A stretch of 7,140 bases of DNA from Immundisolibacteraceae bacterium. GTDB taxonomy: Bacteria; Pseudomonadota; Gammaproteobacteria; Immundisolibacterales; Immundisolibacteraceae. The notes below the pieces were generated by a model. It saw only the letters and a program-made list of their open reading frames with translations, was not told the DNA's origin and made no database searches. Positions 1 through 5,846 of this stretch are shown here, in pieces. The stretch is taken from NCBI GenBank assembly GCA_016763355.1, contig JAESTY010000118.1, positions 1 through 7,140 of the forward strand. The letters are read 5' to 3'. Position 1 is the first letter of the stretch, and every line of letters starts with the position of its first letter. The translations under genes were made by a program, and so were the position numbers.

Positions 1-3
1 CAT
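1..3 (-). CDS. Possible start codon of the next downstream gene (edge-truncated)
   Basis: On the minus strand the stop of the zinc-ribbon gene and an ATG share bases as TGATG (positions 5 to 1), the classic arrangement for translational coupling. Only the start codon is inside the window, so nothing of the product can be read. From known gammaproteobacterial gene order, a DUF502 membrane protein followed by aspS is the likely content beyond the edge; that identity is inference only. Confidence 0.3.
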
Positions 4-320
4 CACTGATCGAATACACCAGCAGCTGTTGAAGCAGGTTTTTCGGTCTTGGTCTGGCTATCACCGTCTTTCGAGGTTTTGCTAGCGCCATCATTGTTGG
101 ATGACCCATTCGAATCCGAATCACCTTTACTAGCGGGTTTGTCCTTAAAATCGGTTTCATACCAGCCGGTACCTTTCAGCTGAAACCCTGGGGCAGATAC
201 CTTTTTGCTAAAACTCGATTTTTCGCAGGCCGGGCATACTGTCAATAGTGGATCAGATAACTTTTGCAGCACGTCCTTAGTGTGGTCACACTCAAGGCAG
301 TGGTATTCGTAGATCGGCAT
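3..320 (-). CDS. FmdB-type zinc-ribbon protein
   Basis: A 105-residue protein of the FmdB/CxxC_CxxC_SSSS small zinc-ribbon family (often labelled putative regulatory protein). It starts MPIYEYHC, the family hallmark. Two CxxC pairs (C8/C11 and C29/C32) should bind one zinc, and a conserved KGTGWYETDF segment follows at about residues 49–58. From about residue 62 the chain becomes a Ser/Lys/Asp/Asn-rich, probably disordered tail, common in proteobacterial members. The ATG is preceded by GGAG about 10 nt upstream. The stop overlaps a further ATG, so it probably heads an operon running off the left edge. The biochemical role of the family is not established; it was named from a gene near formamidase/acetamidase systems, and a regulator role is unproven. 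Family assignment is secure, function is not. Confidence 0.92.
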   Translation of the reverse strand: MPIYEYHCLECDHTKDVLQKLSDPLLTVCPACEKSSFSKKVSAPGFQLKGTGWYETDFKDKPASKGDSDSNGSSNNDGASKTSKDGDSQTKTEKPASTAAGVFDQ

Positions 321-540
321 TACAACTTAACTCCACAATCAGCTGGTAAAACCCCCAGCCGACATTAAATTTGGCATGAACATTCAAGCCGATAATACAA
401 GACCAAGAAGGCCGCAAAAGACTCAGAAAGCATAAACCATTTGAAAACAGACTATTTTATCAACAGAAAGCGTTTTATGCCTGCCATTTAATAATCATTC
501 AGCAAACCCTCCGTAAACACCGATATCTAATCAACCCATT

Positions 541-636
541 CGGGGCCTGACCGACGACTTCAAGGCCTCTAACAGTGGTTTATTTGGCACCCAACAGCTG
601 GGCTTTGCCGTGGACAAACTGGGTGTTAAAAACGCA
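541..636 (+). other. Coding-like stretch, possible gene remnant
   Basis: Read on the plus strand from 541, this stretch gives about 32 uninterrupted codons with a protein-like composition (for example DDFKASNSGLFGTQQL, then GFAVDKLGV). Most early codons end in C or G, unlike the AT-rich DNA before it. The frame is open from 517 to the TGA at 754–756, but there is no ATG before 721 and no Shine-Dalgarno, and the far part runs antisense through the isomerase terminator and 3' end. The peptide was not recognised. It may be a decayed gene fragment or simply a chance open frame. Confidence 0.25.
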
Positions 637-661
637 AGAGGCCCGACTAACGCCAGGCCTC
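628..661 (-). terminator. Intrinsic terminator of the isomerase gene
   Basis: A perfect 6-bp stem GAGGCC/GGCCTC (638–643 with 656–661) closes a 12-nt loop. On the minus strand it is followed, after TTGCG, by five T residues (632–628). It begins 31 nt past the stop codon of the isomerase gene, where a Rho-independent terminator is expected. The T tract is set off from the stem by about five bases, which lowers the expected efficiency. Confidence 0.6.
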
Positions 662-692
662 CTACCAAATGGAAGGTCGTTAAAACCCGCCC

Positions 693-1289
693 TTACCCCT
701 TGTCCTGCATATATTTTTCGATGAACATCATTCGATCATTACCCCACCAGATCTGATCATCAAGCATCATCATCGGTGCGCCAAATACGCCGGCAGCATG
801 AGCTTTAATTCTCGACTGCTCGAAGCGGCTAGCTGCCTCATCCGAACTCACGAAAGCGAGAAATTCGGCAACGTCCCAACCAAGATCCGTGGCGATTTTG
901 CCTAGTAGCTCGTCGTCATCCGAATCTTGCCCACCAACACCCCATAATTCATGAAAACATTGGGTCACATAGTCTTCAGCTTGACCTTTATCGATCGCAA
1001 AAAAGGTTCCTGCGTTGATACGCTTACCAATCATCCCACTCGGGAAAGCAAACGGAACATCGTAGTGATCTGCCCATCTATTCAAGTCTTGCATCAAAGC
1101 CCGAATTTTTGGTTTCACTTTCTGATTAGACGGACCATAGTTTCCGGCAGCCAGCTTGGCAGTTGGAATATCCATAACGTTGTATTCAATAGAGTAGCCA
1201 TATTTCTTGACTAGCGATGGCAGCTGGGTATGACACAAATAGCTAAACGGACTTATAAAATCAAAATAGAGTGAAAACACCTTACTCAT
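693..1289 (-). CDS. 2-hydroxychromene-2-carboxylate isomerase-like DsbA-family protein
   Basis: A 198-residue cytoplasmic protein of the HCCA isomerase / kappa-class glutathione transferase family (DsbA-like thioredoxin fold with a helical insertion). The N-terminus FDFISPFSYL (about 9–18) matches the family D-F-x-S-P-x-S-Y motif; Ser13 takes the place of the thioredoxin CxxC cysteine and is expected to face the glutathione thiol. Near the C-terminus, GVFGAPMMMLDDQIWWGNDR carries the cis-Pro loop (GAP) and the W-G-x-D-R signature. The length fits the family (about 195–220). NahD, the characterised member, interconverts 2-hydroxychromene-2-carboxylate and trans-o-hydroxybenzylidenepyruvate in naphthalene breakdown using glutathione; many homologues act on unknown substrates, so the reaction here is not established. 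A strong GAGGAG lies 8 nt before the ATG. Terminators on both sides make it a probable single-gene unit. Confidence 0.85.
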   Translation of the reverse strand: MSKVFSLYFDFISPFSYLCHTQLPSLVKKYGYSIEYNVMDIPTAKLAAGNYGPSNQKVKPKIRALMQDLNRWADHYDVPFAFPSGMIGKRINAGTFFAIDKGQAEDYVTQCFHELWGVGGQDSDDDELLGKIATDLGWDVAEFLAFVSSDEAASRFEQSRIKAHAAGVFGAPMMMLDDQIWWGNDRMMFIEKYMQDKG

Positions 1290-1316
1290 ATTAAATTCTC
1301 CTCACGATATTTAGGA

Positions 1317-1435
1317 ATTAGGGTAAACCAACAACCTTTAAATAATTAACCCAAGCATATCATCGAACATCGATTGATACAGACAACAAAAGCCATGTCA
1401 GCTGCTGCAGATGGCTGGCAAAACATTAGGGTAAA
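1317..1435. repeat. 11-bp direct repeat upstream of the isomerase gene
   Basis: ATTAGGGTAAA occurs at 1317–1327 and again at 1425–1435 in the same orientation, 108 bp apart, within the short gap between the Rieske terminator and the isomerase start. The pair brackets the probable isomerase promoter region and could be binding sites for one regulator. No protein is known to me for this motif, and a chance match is possible. Confidence 0.3.
1358..1379. promoter_or_regulatory. Operator-like dyad upstream of the isomerase gene
   Basis: A 22-bp imperfect palindrome: outer arms TATCA/TGATA, inner perfect dyad ATCGA-ACA-TCGAT, with one extra T breaking the symmetry. It lies 69–90 bp upstream of the isomerase start codon, a normal position for a regulator site. 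No clear −35/−10 pair could be assigned nearby; TATTTA-like AT-rich sequence sits between the dyad and the Shine-Dalgarno. The dyad is seen directly; its regulatory role is inferred. Confidence 0.3.
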
Positions 1436-1439
1436 ACGT

Positions 1440-1468
1440 AAAAAGCCGAGCATCTCTGCCCGGCTTTT
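1440..1468 (-). terminator. Strong intrinsic terminator of the RND–Rieske operon
   Basis: On the minus strand, GCCGGGC pairs with GCTCGGC (7 bp with one G·U) around a six-base loop, flanked by A4 upstream and a run of five T downstream (1444–1440). This is a textbook Rho-independent terminator, about 43 nt past the Rieske stop. The A4/T4 flanks make it nearly symmetrical, so it may also work weakly on the plus strand. Confidence 0.82.
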
Positions 1469-1482
1469 AAAAACTGCACTAT

Positions 1483-1502
1483 GCCGGCATAAAGCAGCCG
1501 GC
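1483..1502 (-). other. GC-rich hairpin just after the Rieske stop
   Basis: Two copies of the self-complementary hexamer GCCGGC (1483–1488 and 1497–1502) can fold around an 8-nt loop between the Rieske stop codon and the terminator. There is no T tract, so it is more likely a 3'-end stabilising stem or a helper to the terminator than a terminator itself. Confidence 0.4.
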
Positions 1503-1510
1503 CTTAGCAG

Positions 1511-1825
1511 TTATTGCTTTTCTATACAGACCTGGCCGCCATCAACTGTGACCGGGTAGCTTTTGATGGGTACCACACATGGAAAAGCAGTAGGTTCGCC
1601 GGATTTCAGGGCATAACGACCACCATGGAATGGACATTCGATCTCTTCGCCCTCCTGATAGCCATCACTCATCCACGCCATACCATGCGTACACATATCG
1701 TCTACTACGTAATACTGGCCTTCAAACTCCCACACTGAAAGTTGCGGGTATCCTTCTGGACTCACCTGTAAAGGGGACTCTTCCTTTACGTCGTCTGTCG
1801 AACACAATTTAATTAATTCGGCCAT
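1511..1825 (-). CDS. Rieske-type [2Fe-2S] ferredoxin
   Basis: A 104-residue soluble Rieske protein. The cluster ligands are complete: C45-T-H47, then after 16 residues C64-P-F-H67-G-G, giving the CxH…CxxH pattern that holds a [2Fe-2S] cluster with two Cys and two His. No signal peptide or membrane anchor is present, and the length matches the ferredoxins of ring-hydroxylating dioxygenases (BphF/NahAb type, about 100–110 residues) rather than the longer oxygenase subunits or bc1 Rieske proteins. Its role should be electron transfer from a reductase to an oxygenase, but neither partner is in the window. It begins 66 bp after the RND stop with no terminator between, so cotranscription is likely. 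TAAGG lies 8 nt before the ATG. Small Rieske proteins such as NirD are an alternative but fit the context less well. Confidence 0.9.
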   Translation of the reverse strand: MAELIKLCSTDDVKEESPLQVSPEGYPQLSVWEFEGQYYVVDDMCTHGMAWMSDGYQEGEEIECPFHGGRYALKSGEPTAFPCVVPIKSYPVTVDGGQVCIEKQ

Positions 1826-1891
1826 TACCTCTGCCTTAGATTATCAGTTACGACCCCATTCCTTGAGCCAATGCCCAGGGGCCAACAAAAA

Positions 1892-4243
1892 CTACGCGGT
1901 GGTTACCGAAGCCTCAGCCTTCTCATCCAACTCGTCAACATCAAAAATAAATGCTGGCTTGATGATAGAAATCATTGCTGGGATTAAGAAAATCGAACTG
2001 ATAGCTGAAACTGCAAGCCAAAGTCCAATCAACAAACCCATCTCGGCTTGAAACCTCAACGAAGAATTGTACCAGAGCAAAACACTAAGGATCATAGTAG
2101 TACCAGTAACCAGCACTCCACGTCCCGCAGTTAACAGCGACCCTCGTAATGCGGCGTCCATATCTCGGTTTTCGATATAGCGCTCACGAACACCATCGAC
2201 GATATAAAAGGCATAATCGACGCCAAGGCCAATGCCCAGAGCCGCTACTGGCAAAGTATTGATGTTCATACCGATGTCTTGCCAATACATAAAGGCGAAG
2301 GTTACGGCATTAGACATCAACACTAGCGGAATAAAGAATAGGCCAGCGACCGTTGAACGGTAGGCTATCGCTGAGAGTACAAAAAGAACCAGTAATGCCA
2401 GAGCGATACTCTCTACCTGACCTCTAAAAATTTCCTCGTTGACCGCTGCCAGTACACCAATTAGACCACCCGCTAACTTATATTCAGCATTTTCCAACGG
2501 ATTGTCAGCAATGTATGACTTTATCCTTGAAATGGCCGTGCGAATGGTTTCACCCTTATGATCTCTGAAATAGGCCGTAACCGCTCCAACCTGGTAATTG
2601 ACATCGGAGAAACGATCAATATCGCCGGGGTCTGAACCCTGAAGATACATATAAACCAGCTCACCGTTGATGTTTGCCTCGGAGCCGTACTCGTCAAAGC
2701 GCTTATTACCTTCGTGCAGACTGACGTTAACCGGGCCAATTAAATCAACCAGAGAGACGGTGCCACCGATTTCCGGTTGGTTCTCTAGATATCGCTGGAA
2801 GTTTTCCATGTTGCGCAGGGTAGCAGGCTGTTTAAGTACGTCGCCCTGCTTGCCTTCGACAACAATAAACATTCGATCACTGCCTTGAAAAGCTTTATTA
2901 ATCGCCTTCGCATCCTGGTTGTACCGAGAATCAGGCCAAAGCAAAGGGGAACCAGGATTAGCATCACCGACGGTCACGTTAAATGCAAAATAGCCGGCGG
3001 TAAGAAATATCACCAATGAGGAGGATACAATCACCCAGGCGCCACGGCCGGTCACTACATCTGCACAGCGGTTAAGTATTTTCTCGATAACCAGACTGGT
3101 GTTGATCGGGAAATCGACCTTGGCTGGTCTTTTAACCCAGGATAATAGAACTGGAGTTAACACTATGGCGGATAGCGCAATAGTAGAAACCCAGATACTA
3201 CCGATAATCGCGGTCTTTTTAAGCAATGGCATTGGCATGATGTAGACCACCATGACCGCTGCGGTATCAGTTGCAACTCCAAGCATTCCGGGCCGGAAAA
3301 GCGCTGCCATGCTGGCCTTAGATGCCTCTATCGCATTTAGACCCCGAGCGACCTCATCATCAAAGGCAGTAGAAAGCTGGACTGCGTGGGAAATAACCCT
3401 GGCGGAAACCAGAAAGGCAATAACGATTATCAGCGGGTCGAAATTAACCCCCAGCAACGCTGCCATGCCTAATGCCCAGGAACCACTGATCGCTCCGGCC
3501 AACATAGGCAACAATACGCCCCGAAATGTGCGCACAGTGACAAACAACAGTAGCGCCATTGCCGATATGGTTAAGCCAAATATCTTCAGGGTTTCTGGTA
3601 AGAAGTGGATTATCCAACCAGTCAGTATAGGTTCCCCAACCGCTCTGATTTTGACCCCTTCGCTCTCGTGGGCTTCAACCACCTCGGTGATTTTGTTAAA
3701 TATTTTTTCGTAATCGATAAGACGATCAATAAAATCGACAGTTATCAGCGCCGATTTTTGATCAAGCGACACGTAACGTCCGTAGACCAGTGGGTTTGAA
3801 AGCACAGCTTCTTTCAACTGTGCGATTTCAAGGTCATTTTTTGGTAGATCAGGAAACATCAGCGGCGCGGTTTCAATACCGAAGGTCGAGGCCTTGATGT
3901 CTTTTAGCTTACGCGACGCCAGCGAGGTGATCTGATATTGATTGACCGCCGGAACAAAATTCATCTGCTCTGTGATGCTCTGAATTTTCTCCAGAATATC
4001 GTGGCGGAAAATATCGCCTTCTTCGACTTCGACCATAATGCTAACGATGTTTGACCCACCAAAGGTCTCTTTATATTTATCGTTAACAGTAATGTACTGG
4101 TGAGAAACTGGTAACAGGTCCTGAAATTCTGTTTTGAATTTCACCTGTGTGGATAAGCCAGCAAATATGGCGGATGTCACAAACATTACCCCGACCACTA
4201 ACCAGCGTCGGTCGATACAGGCTTCAGCAAATTTCTTTAGCAT
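1892..4243 (-). CDS. RND superfamily transporter, MMPL/Patched-like
   Basis: A 783-residue inner-membrane protein with the duplicated RND layout: TM1 at about 14–31, a periplasmic domain at about 32–205, TM2–TM6 at about 208–370, TM7 at about 401–420, a second periplasmic domain at about 421–605, and TM8–TM12 at about 608–762, ending in an acidic cytoplasmic tail. FQDLLP near 40–45 is typical of MMPL-type exporters. The second-half TM10-equivalent reads ALGIGLGVDYAFYIVDG (about 668–684), with Asp676 a likely proton-relay residue; the matching first-half helix reads FLVSARVISHAVQ instead. The length suits the two-domain MMPL/HpnN-like group rather than the roughly 1000-residue drug-efflux RNDs. 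Members move lipids or other hydrophobic molecules driven by the proton gradient; substrate and direction here are unknown. GGAA lies 7 nt before the ATG. It follows the YCF48-like gene by 67 bp and probably shares its transcript. Confidence 0.93.
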   Translation of the reverse strand: MLKKFAEACIDRRWLVVGVMFVTSAIFAGLSTQVKFKTEFQDLLPVSHQYITVNDKYKETFGGSNIVSIMVEVEEGDIFRHDILEKIQSITEQMNFVPAVNQYQITSLASRKLKDIKASTFGIETAPLMFPDLPKNDLEIAQLKEAVLSNPLVYGRYVSLDQKSALITVDFIDRLIDYEKIFNKITEVVEAHESEGVKIRAVGEPILTGWIIHFLPETLKIFGLTISAMALLLFVTVRTFRGVLLPMLAGAISGSWALGMAALLGVNFDPLIIVIAFLVSARVISHAVQLSTAFDDEVARGLNAIEASKASMAALFRPGMLGVATDTAAVMVVYIMPMPLLKKTAIIGSIWVSTIALSAIVLTPVLLSWVKRPAKVDFPINTSLVIEKILNRCADVVTGRGAWVIVSSSLVIFLTAGYFAFNVTVGDANPGSPLLWPDSRYNQDAKAINKAFQGSDRMFIVVEGKQGDVLKQPATLRNMENFQRYLENQPEIGGTVSLVDLIGPVNVSLHEGNKRFDEYGSEANINGELVYMYLQGSDPGDIDRFSDVNYQVGAVTAYFRDHKGETIRTAISRIKSYIADNPLENAEYKLAGGLIGVLAAVNEEIFRGQVESIALALLVLFVLSAIAYRSTVAGLFFIPLVLMSNAVTFAFMYWQDIGMNINTLPVAALGIGLGVDYAFYIVDGVRERYIENRDMDAALRGSLLTAGRGVLVTGTTMILSVLLWYNSSLRFQAEMGLLIGLWLAVSAISSIFLIPAMISIIKPAFIFDVDELDEKAEASVTTA

Positions 4244-4272
4244 AACAACGTTCCAATTCGATTCGGTTTTAG

Positions 4273-4293
4273 TAGCCGCCTAAACAGCGGCTA
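4273..4293 (-). other. Hairpin between propeller and transporter genes
   Basis: A perfect 7-bp inverted repeat TAGCCGC/GCGGCTA around a 7-nt loop lies in the 67-bp gap between the YCF48-like stop and the RND start. The minus-strand sequence after it (CTAAAACC) has no T tract, so strong termination is unlikely; an RNA-processing or stability element that sets the transporter level is a reasonable guess. Confidence 0.45.
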
Positions 4294-4310
4294 AATCATA
4301 TCTGTAAAGT

Positions 4311-5312
4311 TCAGCGCATGCGTCCAAACTGGACCAGGCCACCTTGTTGGGTATAGCCCAATTTCTGTCCTGCTAAATAGATACGATCATGACTTGCAAT
4401 AACGGCGGTGTGCCAGATGTTACCTAACGGACCCAGGTCCTCGGTTGTCCAACTGTCCTGCTCGGGATAATAGGTAAGGAGGGCACCTTTTTCGCCAACC
4501 ACCAACCACTTATCTTGATCCCAGGTAACACCGTAAAACTGCTTGTTAGTTGGGCTATCTATAAGACGCCAATTTTCACCGGCATCGTCTGTTCGGATTA
4601 ACGTGCCATTAAGGCCAACACCAACCCCATGTTTACCATCACTAAATGCCAGGCCCATCATGCTATTTTCAACCGGTGAGTTTTTTGCCTGCCAGCTGTC
4701 ACCGGCATCGTCACTACAGGCCAACCCACCGAATTCACCAATGACACAAACACGGCCGTCGGCAGCAAACCCTACATCATTCCAGGCTACATCTTCATCG
4801 GTTCCAACTCGCGTCCAGCTTTTACCAAAATCATCACTAAACAACACAGATCCAAACTCGGCAGTAGCCCAAACTCGACCATCAGGGGCAATATCAACAC
4901 TAAAGATTTTGTTGCCGATTTTACTTAGCGGCGCCTCGACTAAACTCCATGTCTCACCACCGTCCGCTGTATTCAGTGTGGTAGCGTTATTCCCGACCAC
5001 CACCGCTCTCTTTTCATCCCACGCAGCGATGGACTGCAAATTAGAGATGGTTGGAACATCCTGTACCGTAAAGTTAGCCGCCTAGTCGTTACTACGGATA
5101 ATCTTGCCGCTTTTACCAACCGCCCAAACCACATGCTGATTAGGAGTCACCAGGTCATAAAACCGATCACGTAACTCTATTGATTGTGATTCTACAGTAA
5201 CTTCGGGAAGTTCCACTTCCACGGTCGACAACCCACCCAATGCAGCAACAACCGCAAGTGGAGTGATGATGTTTCGAATAGTTTCTGTAGTTGACCTCTG
5301 TTTAGCCACCAT
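4311..5312 (-). pseudogene. YCF48-like beta-propeller protein, interrupted by in-frame TAG
   Basis: One continuous 334-codon frame broken by an internal TAG at 5084–5082. The upstream part (5312–5082, 76 residues) has an N-terminal membrane or signal segment (about residues 14–30) and the start of the first blade (VVWAVGKSGKIIRSND). The downstream part (down to 4311) continues without frame change into six more blade-like repeats of the W/V-G-x-x-G-x-[IL]-x-x-(S/T)-D-D-x-G-x-S-W type, for example VLFSDDFGKSWTRV and LIRTDDAGENWRLI. These are photosystem II assembly factor Ycf48/BNR-like repeats; here they would form an envelope propeller, often encoded beside MMPL transporters and DUF1329 proteins. 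The part after the stop has no good restart: a TTG at 5039 lacks a Shine-Dalgarno, and no ATG occurs in frame until mid-protein. Nonsense mutation, sequencing error or readthrough are all possible. GGAG lies 13 nt before the first ATG, longer than usual. Confidence 0.85.
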
Positions 5313-5420
5313 TGTTAACTGTTAACTCCATAACGACATCTAGATTAAGTTTCAGACGTACTGCCTTAAAATCGACTAATTAGCGACCATCAGTGCAATC
5401 CAAAAGAGGCCTCGTAAGTT

Positions 5421-5469
5421 CAGAGACTCTCTGCTGTACAACTCCTCTATCCCTGTCAAATCACTGACA
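5421..5469 (-). promoter_or_regulatory. Candidate promoter with two dyads for the propeller–RND operon
   Basis: On the minus strand a perfect TTGACA (5459–5454) is followed after 15 bp by TACAGC (5438–5433), a poor −10 at short spacing. The −35 lies within the dyad TGTCA-N6-TGACA (5454–5469), and a 13-bp perfect odd palindrome CAGAGA-C-TCTCTG (5421–5433) would cover the start of transcription. This layout suits a regulated promoter about 110–145 bp before the propeller start codon. The repeats are seen; promoter activity is inferred. Confidence 0.35.
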
Positions 5470-5710
5470 AGATTCGTCTAATATTTTTTTTTACTGGCTA
5501 CCTGCGATTTAATATTTATTGCAGAACTAATAACCGCTCAGTCAGACCTGGTTTGATTGAGTTTTTGCGGAAAATAGTAGTTCGGATGATTCAATTATAT
5601 AAAACCGCAGCTACTATCGATACGTAAGTACACACAATTTATCGACTCACAAGCCAGTTTGTTGATTAATTCTCAAACAGAACGCGAAATTTATTTACCA
5701 AATCCATACA

Positions 5711-5748
5711 TCAGGCTGCTGTCCTATATAAAAACAGCACCCCCCTGA
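5711..5748. other. Compound hairpin downstream of the DUF1329 gene
   Basis: Outer arms TCAGG/CCTGA (5711–5715, 5744–5748) and inner arms TGCTGT/ACAGCA (5717–5722, 5734–5739) can fold around an 11-nt loop with an uneven internal loop (1 nt against 4 nt). No T tract follows on either strand. It could be a 3'-end RNA structure beyond the terminator or a binding site; its significance is uncertain. Confidence 0.3.
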
Positions 5749-5785
5749 CGAGTAGAACTAGCCAACCAGATCGTGGATTATTAAA

Positions 5786-5820
5786 TGGGAGTGCCCAAAA
5801 CACACGCTAGGGCACCCCCA
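5786..5820 (-). terminator. Probable terminator after the DUF1329 gene
   Basis: An 11-bp stem (5786–5796 with 5810–5820) closes a 13-nt loop; on the minus strand GGGGGTGCCC pairs fully with GGGCACTCCC using one G·U. It starts 27 nt after the DUF1329 stop. The following minus-strand bases ATTTAATAAT are T-rich but not a clean T run, so termination may be partial and allow some readthrough to the propeller operon. Confidence 0.6.
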
Positions 5821-5846
5821 CCTAAAGACTGACAATTCAAAACATG

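Larger units (their letters stand above)
321..692. other. Intergenic region between isomerase and zinc-ribbon genes
   Basis: A 372-bp stretch without a complete gene. It contains the terminator of the isomerase gene (628–661), a short coding-like stretch on the plus strand (541–636), and an AT-rich part from about 361 to 540 that should hold the promoter of the zinc-ribbon gene. A TATTAT −10-like hexamer lies on the minus strand at 397–392, without a convincing −35 partner. A 5-bp GCTGG/CCAGC hairpin (342–359) sits just upstream of the Shine-Dalgarno of the zinc-ribbon gene and is too small to interpret. Confidence 0.6.
5313..5846. other. 534-bp intergenic region upstream of the propeller gene
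   Basis: An AT-rich gap with no open frame of note. From high to low coordinates it holds the DUF1329 terminator hairpin (5786–5820), a second compound hairpin (5711–5748), an AT-rich centre with a minus-strand TATAAT at 5599–5594 that lacks a good −35, a nine-base T run on the plus strand (5484–5492), and a candidate promoter with dyads (5421–5469). The size suggests that the propeller–RND–Rieske genes have their own control rather than depending wholly on readthrough from DUF1329. Confidence 0.6.

Noticed and set aside
951..1214. Plus-strand open frame of 87 codons within the isomerase gene
   Set aside because: It is antisense to a well-recognised protein, has no family resemblance and no convincing ribosome binding site.
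3252..3713. Plus-strand open frame of 153 codons within the RND gene
   Set aside because: It is antisense to a conserved transporter; its Ala/Ser/Thr/Pro-rich composition is what the complementary strand of membrane-helix codons yields.
4273..5084. Ten-base match TAGCCGCCTA at 4273–4282 and at the premature stop (5075–5084)
   Set aside because: Ten-base matches are expected several times in a window this long; there is no sign of a longer shared segment or insertion.
4543..5085. Plus-strand open frame of 180 codons opposite the propeller gene
   Set aside because: Pro/Ser-rich and repetitive because it mirrors the propeller repeats; the minus-strand repeats are clearly the real coding signal.
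5302..5331. Nine-codon upstream reading frame overlapping the propeller start (minus strand)
   Set aside because: It has no Shine-Dalgarno of its own, and its ATGGAG most likely just supplies the Shine-Dalgarno of the main gene.
5566..5617. Interleaved inverted repeats TGCGG/CCGCA and ATAGTAG/CTACTAT resembling a pseudoknot
   Set aside because: Arms are short, spacing is loose, and pairs of this length are expected by chance in an AT-rich gap of this size.
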